Shown one piece after another: positions 24,508-33,222 of a DNA stretch of 64,000 nt. This DNA is from Sphingomonas sp. RIT328 (GTDB lineage: Bacteria; Pseudomonadota; Alphaproteobacteria; Sphingomonadales; Sphingomonadaceae). The stretch lies in contig NZ_JFYV01000053.1 in NCBI RefSeq assembly GCF_000632225.1, positions 1-64,000 of the forward strand. Reading direction: 5' to 3'. Both the position numbers and the translations under genes were made by a program. A model generated the notes under the pieces. The model saw only the letters and a program-made list of their open reading frames with translations. It was not told where the DNA came from and made no database searches. Position 1 is the first letter of the stretch, and every line of letters starts with the position of its first letter.

Positions 24508-25023
24508 ATGCCGGTCTATACGTCGATCCCGAACGACGCGTTCGTCGCCGCGGTGCACATTCTCGCCACGGCGATCCGCGACGGCGGCTGGGCGCCCGAT
24601 CATCTGATCGGCATCGGCCGCGGCGGACTCGTCCCCGCGGTCTATCTCAGCCACGCGCTCGGGCTGCCGACGCTGTCGGTCGATTATTCGAGCCAGGTCG
24701 AGGCGTTCGCCGCCGCCCCGCTCGCCCGCCTTGCCGAACGGACGCGCGACGGCGCGCGGCTGCTGTTCGTCGACGACATCAACGATACCGGCGGCACGAT
24801 CGCGCAGATCCGCGCCACACTTGCTGCGGCGGGAGCGGTGCCGGAACGGGTGCGCTTCGCGACGCTGATCGACAATGTCCGCTCCGCCGAGCGGGTCGAT
24901 TATGCCGCGCGCACGATCGACCGGGAGCAGACCAAGGACTGGTTCGTCTTCCCATGGGAGGCGGTGGCCCCGGCGCAGGCGATCGCCGCCGATGCCGCCG
25001 CGGTGCCCGAACGCACCGCCTGA
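24508..25023 (+). CDS. Phosphoribosyltransferase (purine salvage type)
   Basis: A 171-aa type I phosphoribosyltransferase. The PRPP-binding loop is LLFVDDINDTGGTIAQI; IGIGRGGLVPAVYLSHALGLP is the conserved N-terminal substrate/pyrophosphate loop, and the C-terminal WFVFPWE resembles bacterial xanthine/hypoxanthine enzymes (Gpt-like). The base used is not certain. The ATG at 24508 is the normal family start; GTG at 24475 would fall in the inverted repeat. It is followed 32 bp later by the co-directional M24 peptidase. Confidence 0.9.
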   Translation: MPVYTSIPNDAFVAAVHILATAIRDGGWAPDHLIGIGRGGLVPAVYLSHALGLPTLSVDYSSQVEAFAAAPLARLAERTRDGARLLFVDDINDTGGTIAQIRATLAAAGAVPERVRFATLIDNVRSAERVDYAARTIDREQTKDWFVFPWEAVAPAQAIAADAAAVPERTA

Positions 25024-25055
25024 CCCGCGACGATCCCCCAGCGACGGAATATCCG

Positions 25056-26864
25056 ATGACCGACACCTCCGCCCGCCTCGCCGCGCTGCGCGACGAACTC
25101 GCCCGCCAGCGCCTCGACGGCTTCATCGTGCCGCTGACCGACGAGCATATGAGCGAATATGTCGGCGGCTATGCGCAGCGGCTCGGCTGGCTGACCGGCT
25201 TCGGCGGCTCGGCGGGCAGCGCGGTGGTGCTCGCCGATCGCGCGGCGATCTTCACCGACGGCCGCTATACGCTGCAGGTCCGCGAGCAGGTCGACGGCGC
25301 GCAATGGGAGTATGTCGGCGTGCCCGAGACGAGCATCGCCGGCTGGCTCGCCGGGGCGGTGCGCGAGGGCCAGCGTATCGGCTACGATCCCTGGCTGCAC
25401 ACGCGCGGCTTCGTCACCGAGACGGCGGCGGCGCTCGCCGATCGCGGTGCGACGCTGGTCGCGGTCGACGCCAATCCGATCGACCGCGTCTGGCACGACC
25501 GCCCCGCCCCCTCGCCTGCGCCGGTCACCGTCCATGCCGATGCCTATGCGGGTGAATCCTCCGCCGCCAAGCGCGCCGGCATCGCCGACTGGCTGGCGAG
25601 CCAGCGCGCCGATGCGGTGGTGCTGACCGCGCTCGATTCGATCGCCTGGGCGCTCAACGTCCGCGGCGGCGACGTCGCGCATACGCCGGTCGCGCTCTCC
25701 TATGCGATCGTCGCGCGCGACGGCACCACCGACCTGTTCGTCGCCCCGGACAAGCTCGACGATGCGGTGCGCCAGCACCTCGGCAATGCGGTGCGCGTCC
25801 ACGACCGCGCCGCCTTCGCCGCAGCGCTCGGCGGCTTCCAGGGTCGCCGCGTCGCCGCCGACCCGGACCGGGCGGTGGCGGCGATCTTCGCCGCGCTCGA
25901 CCAGGGCGGCGCGACCGTGCTGGCGCTGCGCGACCCGGTCGTCCTCGCCAAGGCGCGCAAGAACCCGGTCGAGATCGCCGGCCATCGCGCCGCCTCGATC
26001 CGCGACGGCGCGGCGCTGACCCGCTTCCTGCGCTGGGCTGAGGACGCCTGTGCCGCGGGTGGCGAGACCGAACTCTCCGCCGCCGCCAAATTGCTCGCCT
26101 TCCGCGAGGAGACCGGCTGCCTGCTCGACTCCTCGTTCGACACCATCTCGGCGACCGGCGCGCATGGCGCGAGCCCGCATTACCACGTCACGCCCGAATC
26201 GAACGCGCCGATCCGCGCGGGCGAGCTGTTCCTGATCGATTCGGGCGGCCAGTATCGCGACGGCACCACCGACGTGACCCGCGTCATCCCGGTCGGCGCG
26301 CCGACCGACGAGATGCGCGACCGCTTCACTCGCGTGCTCAAGGGCCATATCGCCATCGCCACCGCGATCTTCCCGGACGGCACCTGCGGCGCGCAGATCG
26401 ACGGCTTCGCACGGCGGCCGCTGTGGGAGGCGGGGCTCGATTTCGGCCATGGCACCGGCCACGGCGTCGGCAGCTTCCTGTCGGTGCACGAGGGGCCGCA
26501 GCGGATCGCCGCACCCAATTATCCCGGCGGCGCATCGCTCGAGCCGCTGCGCGCCGGCATGATGCTGTCGAACGAGCCGGGTTATTACAAGCCGGGCGCC
26601 TACGGCATCCGCATCGAGAATCTGCTGCTCACCGTGCCGGTGGCGGTGGCGGGCGGCGATCCCGATCGCGCGATGCTCGGCTTCGAGACGCTGACCTTCG
26701 CACCGATCGAGCGCGGGCTGATCGACGCGACGCTGCTCACCCCGGCCGAGCGCGACTGGCTCGACGCCTATCATCGCGACGTGCTGGCACGGATCGGCCC
26801 CGCGCTCGACCCCGCGACGCGCGACTGGCTCGCCGCGAAATGCGCGCCGATCGCCGCGGGTTAA
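25056..26864 (+). CDS. M24 aminopeptidase P family protein
   Basis: A 602-aa cytoplasmic aminopeptidase that probably removes N-terminal residues before proline. It has two creatinase-like N-terminal domains (about 1-300) and the C-terminal pita-bread catalytic domain. Metal ligands: D in ELFLIDSGGQY, D in GTTDVTR, H in DFGHGTGHGVGSFL, E in SNEPGYYKPG and E in IRIENLL. The length matches the long (X-prolyl aminopeptidase 1-like) subgroup. Its TAA stop shares bases with the stop of the small convergent gene. Confidence 0.94.
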   Translation: MTDTSARLAALRDELARQRLDGFIVPLTDEHMSEYVGGYAQRLGWLTGFGGSAGSAVVLADRAAIFTDGRYTLQVREQVDGAQWEYVGVPETSIAGWLAGAVREGQRIGYDPWLHTRGFVTETAAALADRGATLVAVDANPIDRVWHDRPAPSPAPVTVHADAYAGESSAAKRAGIADWLASQRADAVVLTALDSIAWALNVRGGDVAHTPVALSYAIVARDGTTDLFVAPDKLDDAVRQHLGNAVRVHDRAAFAAALGGFQGRRVAADPDRAVAAIFAALDQGGATVLALRDPVVLAKARKNPVEIAGHRAASIRDGAALTRFLRWAEDACAAGGETELSAAAKLLAFREETGCLLDSSFDTISATGAHGASPHYHVTPESNAPIRAGELFLIDSGGQYRDGTTDVTRVIPVGAPTDEMRDRFTRVLKGHIAIATAIFPDGTCGAQIDGFARRPLWEAGLDFGHGTGHGVGSFLSVHEGPQRIAAPNYPGGASLEPLRAGMMLSNEPGYYKPGAYGIRIENLLLTVPVAVAGGDPDRAMLGFETLTFAPIERGLIDATLLTPAERDWLDAYHRDVLARIGPALDPATRDWLAAKCAPIAAG

Positions 26865-27001
26865 TCGGGTCTGGCAGGCGCCGCGGGCGGCTCGCGCGGC
26901 GGATCGTCCGCGGCGGCGGCGCGCGCCTGCGCCTTGCGCCGGTGGAGGTTGGCACGCAATTGCGCGGCGAGCCGCTGCGCCCGTTCGTCGTGATCCGCCA
27001 T
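26861..27001 (-). CDS. Small basic hypothetical protein (46 aa)
   Basis: A leftward ATG frame encoding MADHDERAQRLAAQLRANLH followed by an RRKAQARAAAADD stretch and a Pro/Ala-rich end. The first two thirds can form one amphipathic helix; charge is strongly mixed. An AGAAG lies just upstream. Its stop shares bases with the peptidase stop on the other strand. The frame has ordered codon use for a tiny gene but it could be chance. No function is proposed. Confidence 0.5.
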   Translation of the reverse strand: MADHDERAQRLAAQLRANLHRRKAQARAAAADDPPREPPAAPARPD

Positions 27002-27084
27002 CGCTTCTGCCTAGCCGCGACGACAAGCGCTTGACAATGTGTTCCGGAACGTCTCTAGGCGCACCTCGCCCGAACGGGTCGAGT

Positions 27085-27159
<75 letters not shown>

Positions 27160-27268
27160 TTTTTTCCGTGACAGATCACGGCGTGTAGCCGCCGCTAGAA
27201 GCGGGTTTGGCGGCGGGACTTCGCGCTGAGGCGTTGCGGTCGCGTCTTTCCATCTGCAAACCGCCAAG

Positions 27269-28369
27269 ATGGAAAACGCCATTGAAGCCAGCGGCATACG
27301 CCAGCTGAACCGCCGCGCCCTGATCGCCGGCGCGGGCGCCGCGCTCGTCCTCCCGAACGCGGCACAGGGGCGGGCCGAGGCGCAGGCCCGGCCACTGATC
27401 GACGGCTGGTATGCCGATCCCGAGATCCGTATCTTCGCCAATCGCTACTGGATCTACCCGACCTATTCCGCCGACCGTCACACGCCTGCGCCACCCAGCC
27501 GGCTGAGCGCCTGGCAGCGCGAGCAGCGCCGCGCGCCGCACATCTGGGCGCCGTTCCTGCGCCAGACATTCCTCGACGCCTTCTCCTCACCCGACCTCGT
27601 CCACTGGACGCGGCATCCGCGCGTGCTCGATGTCGCGCAGGTCGGTTGGGCGGCCTATGCGATGTGGGCCCCATCGGCGATCAACCATCGCGGACGCTAT
27701 TATCTCTTCTTCGGCGCCAACGACCTCAAGAGCGATGCGCAGGTCGGCGGGATCGGCGTCGCGGTCGCGACGCGGCCGGAGGGCCCGTTCCGCGATGCGA
27801 TCGGGCGGCCGCTGATCGGCACGATCGAACAGGGCGCGCAACCGATCGACCAGATGATGTTCCGCGACGACGACGGCAGCCTCTACCTTTATTATGGCGG
27901 CTGGAAGCATTGCAACGTCGCGCGCCTGTCGGATGATTGCACCGCAATTCGGCCGTTCGCCGACGGCAGCCGGTTCAAATCGATCACCCCCTCGCCCGAT
28001 TACGTCGAAGGGCCGTTCATGGCGAAGCGCGACGGCGTCTATTATCTGATGTGGTCCGAGAACGACTGGACCGGGCCGGATTATCGCGTCGCCTATGCCA
28101 CCGCGCCCGGGCCGCTCGGACCGTTCACGCCGCGCGGCGTCATCCTGCAGCAGGATGCGCGGATCGCGCGCGGCGCCGGGCATCATTCGCTGGTGCGGAT
28201 TCCGGGCAGCGACGATTGGTACATCGTCTATCACCGCCGCCCACTCGGCGAACGGGACGGCAATCACCGCGAGATCGCGATCGACCGCCTCCATTTCCGC
28301 CGCGACGGCAGCATCGCGCCGGTGGTGATGACCGCCGGCGGCGTCGGCCCGCGCCCGCTGCCCCGCTAG
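27269..28369 (+). CDS. Exported glycoside hydrolase family 43 protein
   Basis: A 366-aa five-bladed beta-propeller glycosidase, probably of arabinose- or xylose-containing glycans. A twin-arginine signal (NRRALIAGAGAALVL) suggests Tat export. The catalytic triad of GH43 appears as D in GWYADPEIR, D in GAQPIDQMMFRDDDG and E in DYVEGPFMAKR. Other blades: MWAPSAINHRGRYYLFF, YYLMWSENDWTGPDY, GAGHHSLVR. No sugar transporter or other glycosidase is adjacent, so it looks like an isolated accessory gene downstream of tRNA-Thr. Subfamily and substrate are open. The 223 bp after it (28370-28592) show nothing recognisable. Confidence 0.9.
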   Translation: MENAIEASGIRQLNRRALIAGAGAALVLPNAAQGRAEAQARPLIDGWYADPEIRIFANRYWIYPTYSADRHTPAPPSRLSAWQREQRRAPHIWAPFLRQTFLDAFSSPDLVHWTRHPRVLDVAQVGWAAYAMWAPSAINHRGRYYLFFGANDLKSDAQVGGIGVAVATRPEGPFRDAIGRPLIGTIEQGAQPIDQMMFRDDDGSLYLYYGGWKHCNVARLSDDCTAIRPFADGSRFKSITPSPDYVEGPFMAKRDGVYYLMWSENDWTGPDYRVAYATAPGPLGPFTPRGVILQQDARIARGAGHHSLVRIPGSDDWYIVYHRRPLGERDGNHREIAIDRLHFRRDGSIAPVVMTAGGVGPRPLPR

Positions 28370-28592
28370 CCGCTCACGAACAGCGCGACACCGTCATCTT
28401 CCCGTCGTTCGCGACATGGTCGATGTTGCGGTCGGCGCGGACGGGCACGGCGGCGCTCTCGACGATCCCGGGCCCTGCCCTCGCGATCACGATAACGACC
28501 CGTCGTCCTGATACATCTATGAATATCGGTGAATCACGACGCCCGCCGTTCGCGACGGTGGCGAAGCGCGGCGCGCCTCATCCCCCGGCGCG

Positions 28593-30077
28593 TCACGATG
28601 CCGGCGTGTCGCTCCACCCGCCGCCGAGCGCCTTGAACAGCGCCACCGTCTGCTGGCGGAGCTGCGCATCGCTCAGCGTCAGCTGCTCGCGCGCCGACAG
28701 CACCTGCGCCTGCGCGTTGAGCAGCGCGTCCTGCGCGACGAAGCCGGTCTGATATTGCGCGGCGATCGCATGCGCGCTCGCCTCCGCATCGGCGACGGCG
28801 CGGGCGAGTGCGGCATGGCGAAGGCGCTCGGCGGCGATCTGCGACAGCGGATCCTCGACATCGCGCAACGCCTGCAGGACGATGGCGCGATATTGCAGCA
28901 GCGCCTCGTCGCGCTGCGCCTCGCGCAGCTTGACGGTCGCGCGCCGCCGCCCGCCGTCGAGCAGCGGCAATTGGACCCCGCCAGTACCGGTCAGTTGCAG
29001 GCTGTCGCGGCTGATCAGGTTCGACAAGGCGGTCGAGATCAGCTGCGCCATGCCGGTCAGGCTGAAATGCGGATAGAGATCGGCGGTGGCGACGCCGATC
29101 TCGGCATTGGCGGCGGCGAGGTTGCGCTCGGCGGCACGCACGTCGGGACGGCGGCGGAGCAGATCGGAGGGCAGGCCCGGCGGGATCGCCGGAGCAGGCG
29201 GCAGCGTGACGCCGGGGCCGACGAATTCGGCATCGAGCGCGGCGGGCGGCTGTGCGAGCAGGATCGCCAGCGCGTGGCGACGAACGTCGATATCGGCGCG
29301 GATCGGCGCCAGCCGCGCCTCGGTGCCGGTGATCGATCCGCGCTGGCGGGTGACGTCGACCGGCGGCACCAATCCGACCGCGGCGACATGACCAGCGACG
29401 GTCAGCGCGCCGCGCTGGCGGGCGAGTTCGGCCTCGATCACCGCGACCTGCGCCTGGTCGGTGCGCAGCGCGAGATAGGCTTGTGCGACTTCGGAGGCGA
29501 TCATCACCGCGGCGTCGCGGCGGTTCCATTCCGCCGCCTCGGTCCGCGCGGTCGCCGCCTCGACGCCGCGGCGCACCCCGCCGAACACGTCGAGCTCCCA
29601 CGACGCGTCGAAGCCGGCGGCGTAGGTGGTGATGCCGCTGCCGGGGAGCGCGATGCCGCTGCTCGATCCGCTGCCTCCGCCACTGCTGCTGCTCCCGCCA
29701 CCGCTGCCGCCGCCGAACAGCCGCGCGAGCGAGGAAAAGCCGGCGTTCTTGCTGAATTCGACATGCGTCGCGTTGGCGCTGGCGTTGACCTGCGGACTAT
29801 AGGCCGAGCGTGCGACGATCTCCTGCAACCGCGCCTCGCGCACCCGCGCCGCGGCGAGGCCGATGTCGGGATTGTCGCGCAGCGCGCGCTGGATCAGCGC
29901 GGTGAGCTGCGGATCGCCGAACGTCGTCCACCAGGTCGCCGGGTCGATCCCCGCGCCCGCCGGCTGCGGCCCGGCGAAGCGCGGCGGCACCGCGACGACA
30001 TCGGCGGGATGATAGTCCGGCCCGACGGTGCAGGCGGCGAGCAGCGCCGCTGCGGTAAGTGCCAGAAACCGCCGCAT
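28593..30077 (-). CDS. NodT-family outer-membrane efflux lipoprotein
   Basis: A 494-aa TolC-like outer-membrane channel of the NodT family. The lipoprotein signal ends in LLAAC (C16). The two repeats typical of the fold are present: WWTTFGDPQLTALIQRALRDNPDIGLAAARVREARLQ and, in the second half, RRRPDVRAAERNLAAANAEIGVATADLYPHFSLTG. Residues 122-141 are almost only Gly and Ser, an unusual insertion in the first periplasmic/loop segment. It overlaps the EmrB stop by 1 nt, so the three pump genes form one operon. It opens the outer membrane for the EmrAB pump. Confidence 0.93.
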   Translation of the reverse strand: MRRFLALTAAALLAACTVGPDYHPADVVAVPPRFAGPQPAGAGIDPATWWTTFGDPQLTALIQRALRDNPDIGLAAARVREARLQEIVARSAYSPQVNASANATHVEFSKNAGFSSLARLFGGGSGGGSSSSGGGSGSSSGIALPGSGITTYAAGFDASWELDVFGGVRRGVEAATARTEAAEWNRRDAAVMIASEVAQAYLALRTDQAQVAVIEAELARQRGALTVAGHVAAVGLVPPVDVTRQRGSITGTEARLAPIRADIDVRRHALAILLAQPPAALDAEFVGPGVTLPPAPAIPPGLPSDLLRRRPDVRAAERNLAAANAEIGVATADLYPHFSLTGMAQLISTALSNLISRDSLQLTGTGGVQLPLLDGGRRRATVKLREAQRDEALLQYRAIVLQALRDVEDPLSQIAAERLRHAALARAVADAEASAHAIAAQYQTGFVAQDALLNAQAQVLSAREQLTLSDAQLRQQTVALFKALGGGWSDTPAS

Positions 30078-31669
30078 CAATGCGCTCCCCCTTGATTGCC
30101 GCCGGTCTTGCTGGCGCGCATGAACAGCACCAGCGGCGCGACGACGAGCACGACGATCATCAGCGTGCGGAACACGTCGAGGAAGGCGAGCATCGTCGCC
30201 TGCCGCTGCACCTGACTGTACAGCACGGCAAGCGGCGTGGTCGACGGATCGCCCTGCCCGGCGAACTGGCCGGCGGCCTTGCGCATCCAGTCGTTGTAAT
30301 TGGCGTCGAGCGGGTTGAGCGTCTGCACCAGCTCGGTCTGGTGTTTCTGCAGGCCGTTCGACAGCAACGTCTGCGACAGCGAGATGCCGAGCGTGCCGCC
30401 GAGGTTGCGCGCGACGTTGAGCAGGCTGGAGGCCTGCGCGGTCTGGCTCTGCTTCAGCCCGACATAGGCGATGGCGTTGATCGGCACGAACAGGAACGGC
30501 AAGGCCATGGCCTGATAGAGGCGCGCGGTCGCCGCGTCGAAGAAGGTGATCTCGGCATTGAGATTGGCCATGTTGTACAGCGCCGCCGCCTGGACGAGCA
30601 GCGCCGGGAACAGCAGGAAGCGCACGTCGACCTTGCCGCTCAGCCGCCCGGCGAAGGGCACCGCGACCAAGGTCGCGAGGCCACCGGCGGTGAGCGCGAG
30701 GCCGGCGTCGAGCGAGCTGTAGCCGAGCACCTGTTGCAGCATCTGCGGGATGAGCTGCGTCGTGCCGAACAGGATCATGCCGGTGATCGCCATCACGCCG
30801 ATGGTCAGCGCGAAATTGCGGTTCTTGAGCAGCCGCAGGTCGATCACCGGATCGTCGCGGTTGAGTTCCCACAGCACCAGCGCGATCAGCGCGGTCGCGG
30901 AGATGATCGCGCTGGTCAGGATCAGCGGACTCGAGAACCAGTCCTCGCGCTCGCCGCGATCGAAGGTGAGTTCGAGGAAGCCGAGACCGAGCGCGACGAG
31001 CAGCACGCCGATATAATCGATGCGCAGGCCGTTCCTGAACTTCTTGTCGCGGTCCTTCTTCACCTGTGCCGGCTCGTCGACGAGCGCCCGCACCGCGAGC
31101 CAGGCGGCGATACCGATCGGCACGTTGATCAGGAACACCCAATGCCACGAGGCATATTCGACGATATAGCCGCCGAGCGTCGGCCCCAGGACCGGCCCGA
31201 CGACCACGACGATCGCGAAGGCGGCAAAGGCCATGCCGCGCTGCGCCGGCGGGAAGGTATCGGCGAGGATCGATTGCTCGACCGGGGCGAGGCCGCCGCC
31301 GCCGATCCCCTGCAACACGCGCGCCAGCACCAGCGTCGTCAGATTGGGCGACAGGCCGCACAGCAGCGAAGAGGCGGTGAACAGCGCGATCGACAGCAGG
31401 AAATAGCGTTTGCGGCCGATCGCGTCGGACAGCCAGCCCGAGATCGGGATGACGATCGCATTGGCGACGAGATAGCTGGTCAGCACCCAGGTCGCCTGAT
31501 CGTTGGAGACCGACAGGCCGCCGGCGATATGGTCGAGCGCGACATTGGCGATCGACGTGTCGAGCACCTCCATGAAGGTCGGGATCGAGATGATCGCGAC
31601 GATCAGCCACGGGCTGTACTTGCCCGCGGCGGATCGACTCGGCGACCAGCCCGCCGCAGCGCTCGCCAT
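30077..31669 (-). CDS. DHA2/EmrB-type MFS multidrug transporter
   Basis: A 530-aa inner-membrane drug:H+ antiporter with 14 predicted helices. Motif A is SGWLSDAIGRKRYFLL, motif C-like GPVLGPTLGGYIVEYASWHWVFLINVPIG is characteristic of the DHA2 family, and MEVLDTSIANVALDHIAGGLSVSNDQATWVLTSYLVANA is the family N-terminal helix. Its ATG lies 3 nt after the EmrA stop and its stop meets the NodT start. Substrate is unknown; relatives expel hydrophobic uncouplers, antibiotics and aromatic acids. Confidence 0.94.
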   Translation of the reverse strand: MASAAAGWSPSRSAAGKYSPWLIVAIISIPTFMEVLDTSIANVALDHIAGGLSVSNDQATWVLTSYLVANAIVIPISGWLSDAIGRKRYFLLSIALFTASSLLCGLSPNLTTLVLARVLQGIGGGGLAPVEQSILADTFPPAQRGMAFAAFAIVVVVGPVLGPTLGGYIVEYASWHWVFLINVPIGIAAWLAVRALVDEPAQVKKDRDKKFRNGLRIDYIGVLLVALGLGFLELTFDRGEREDWFSSPLILTSAIISATALIALVLWELNRDDPVIDLRLLKNRNFALTIGVMAITGMILFGTTQLIPQMLQQVLGYSSLDAGLALTAGGLATLVAVPFAGRLSGKVDVRFLLFPALLVQAAALYNMANLNAEITFFDAATARLYQAMALPFLFVPINAIAYVGLKQSQTAQASSLLNVARNLGGTLGISLSQTLLSNGLQKHQTELVQTLNPLDANYNDWMRKAAGQFAGQGDPSTTPLAVLYSQVQRQATMLAFLDVFRTLMIVVLVVAPLVLFMRASKTGGNQGGAH

Positions 31670-31672
31670 CGC

Positions 31673-32896
31673 TCAGCGGACCTTGACGGTCGGCACCACC
31701 GACATGCCGGGGCCGATCGGATAGCGGCGCGGATCGGGGCTGCCGTCATGCCGGTCGAATTCGATCCGCACCGGCACGCGCTGCACCACCTTGACGTAAT
31801 TGCCCGTCGCATTCTGCGGCGGCAGCAGCGCGAACGCCTGCCCCGCGCCGCGCTGGATCGAATCGACATGGCCGGTGAACTTGACGGTCGGATAGGCATC
31901 GACGTGGATGTCGACCGGCTGGCCGATGCGCATCAGCTGGAGCTGCGTTTCCTTGAAATTCGCGGTGACCCACATCCTGTCGGGGACGATCGCCATCAGC
32001 TGCGTCCCCGGCCCGACATAGGAGCCGACGTTGACCTGCCGGTTGACCACCTGCCCGGCGACCGGCGCGGTGAGGCGCAGGTCGTTGATCGTGACATTGG
32101 CCTGTTCCACCGCGGCGCGGCGGGCGGTGACGACCGCCTCGGCCGCCTTGACCTGACGGGCGGCGACGGTGACCTGCGCGTCGGCGGCGTCGACCTGGCG
32201 GCGGGCGGCGGCGGCATCGGCGGCGGTCGATCGCGCGGTGGCGCGCGCCTGATCGAGCTGCTGACCGGCGACCGCGGTCGGATCGAGCTTGAGCAGCGCC
32301 TGATAACGGTCGAGGTCCTGCGCCGCCTTGATCGCACTGGCGAGCGGGACGCGCGCCTGCGCCGCCGCCTGATCGCGCGCGGCGAGCGCGGCGGATACCT
32401 GCGCCAGCGCCTGCTGCACGCCCGCCTGCGCCTGGACGACATTGGCGCGCGCCTCCGCGACCTGAGCCTCCGGTCCCGACGGTTCGATCACCGCGAGCAG
32501 CCGGCCCGGCTCGACGTGGCGATTGTCGATATTGGCGACGCTGACCAACGTGCCGGCGACCTGCGGGGCGATCCTGACGATATGCGCGTCGACGAAGGCA
32601 TCGTCGGTCGATTCATATTGCCGCGCGTGCAGGTAATAGAGCGTACCGCCGATCACCAGCACGACGACCACCGCGATCAGGATGATCCAGAACAGCGGCT
32701 TCTTGAACAGCGACGGCTTCTTCTCCTTCGCATCGTCGTCGTCGTCTTCCGAATCGTCGTCGTCGGAGTCCGCATCGTCGTCGTCCGAATCGTCGTCCTG
32801 CTGGTCGTCGCCCTTGTCGGCGGAGGTCGCCGCGTCATCGGCATCGTCGTCCGCCTGATCGTGCGTGGTCTTCTTCTGGTCGTCACGCTCGCTCAT
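31673..32896 (-). CDS. EmrA/HlyD membrane fusion protein
   Basis: A 407-aa periplasmic adaptor linking the MFS pump to the outer-membrane channel. A single helix (about 68-88) is followed by ESTDDAFVDAHIVRIAPQVAGTLVSV (first biotinyl-lipoyl half), a long helical hairpin, LRLTAPVAGQVVNRQVNVGSYVGPGTQLMAIVPD (second half) and a beta barrel with WVTANFKETQLQLMRIGQPVDIHVD. The cytoplasmic N-terminus is exceptional: residues 16-55 are nearly all Asp, Glu, Ser and Ala, from GTC-rich codons on the plus strand. The start at 32896 follows AGGAG by 6 nt. Confidence 0.93.
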   Translation of the reverse strand: MSERDDQKKTTHDQADDDADDAATSADKGDDQQDDDSDDDDADSDDDDSEDDDDDAKEKKPSLFKKPLFWIILIAVVVVLVIGGTLYYLHARQYESTDDAFVDAHIVRIAPQVAGTLVSVANIDNRHVEPGRLLAVIEPSGPEAQVAEARANVVQAQAGVQQALAQVSAALAARDQAAAQARVPLASAIKAAQDLDRYQALLKLDPTAVAGQQLDQARATARSTAADAAAARRQVDAADAQVTVAARQVKAAEAVVTARRAAVEQANVTINDLRLTAPVAGQVVNRQVNVGSYVGPGTQLMAIVPDRMWVTANFKETQLQLMRIGQPVDIHVDAYPTVKFTGHVDSIQRGAGQAFALLPPQNATGNYVKVVQRVPVRIEFDRHDGSPDPRRYPIGPGMSVVPTVKVR

Positions 32897-33222
32897 GGCG
32901 GCTCCTGCTGTGCGGCCCGGTCGGGAGGGTCGGGGCCGTGCGATGCGCATCGGCATCCGTCCGCATGGCCTGACGACTGGCGGGGCTGCCGGCGATGATG
33001 AGGGATGCCCCCGGCGTCACGCGGGCATCATGTCGGTCGAACGCACCATAAGGCCCCCCGGAAACAAAACGATACGTTCCGGATTCGCTAAAGCCGCCGC
33101 GGGCCGGATCGTTCCGCCTGCGCAAAGTAATTCAGGTTAGGCGGGTTTTTGAAGCGATCGGACTAGCCGCGGCGCGCCTGATCCGGCAGCCTGCCCGTCC
33201 CGATCGTCCAGCCGGAGCCTCC
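32897..33222. promoter_or_regulatory. Divergent control region with an AACG-ATA-CGTT dyad
   Basis: This 326-bp gap between the divergent pump operon and the exported hydrolase holds no gene. At 33068-33078 the palindrome AACGATACGTT stands inside a wider CCGGAA (33058-33063) ... TTCCGG (33077-33082) symmetry. Short AACG-N3-CGTT palindromes resemble operators of TetR-family repressors, which commonly control such pumps. No regulator gene is adjacent, and the promoter hexamers are not clear. Confidence 0.4.

Noticed and set aside
32700..32860. GTC-GTC runs as a CRISPR or tandem DNA repeat
   Set aside because: They are Asp codons of the EmrA tail on the other strand, not spaced repeats.
30059..32998. 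979-aa rightward frame opposite the efflux operon
   Set aside because: It is antisense to three well-supported genes and has no family features.
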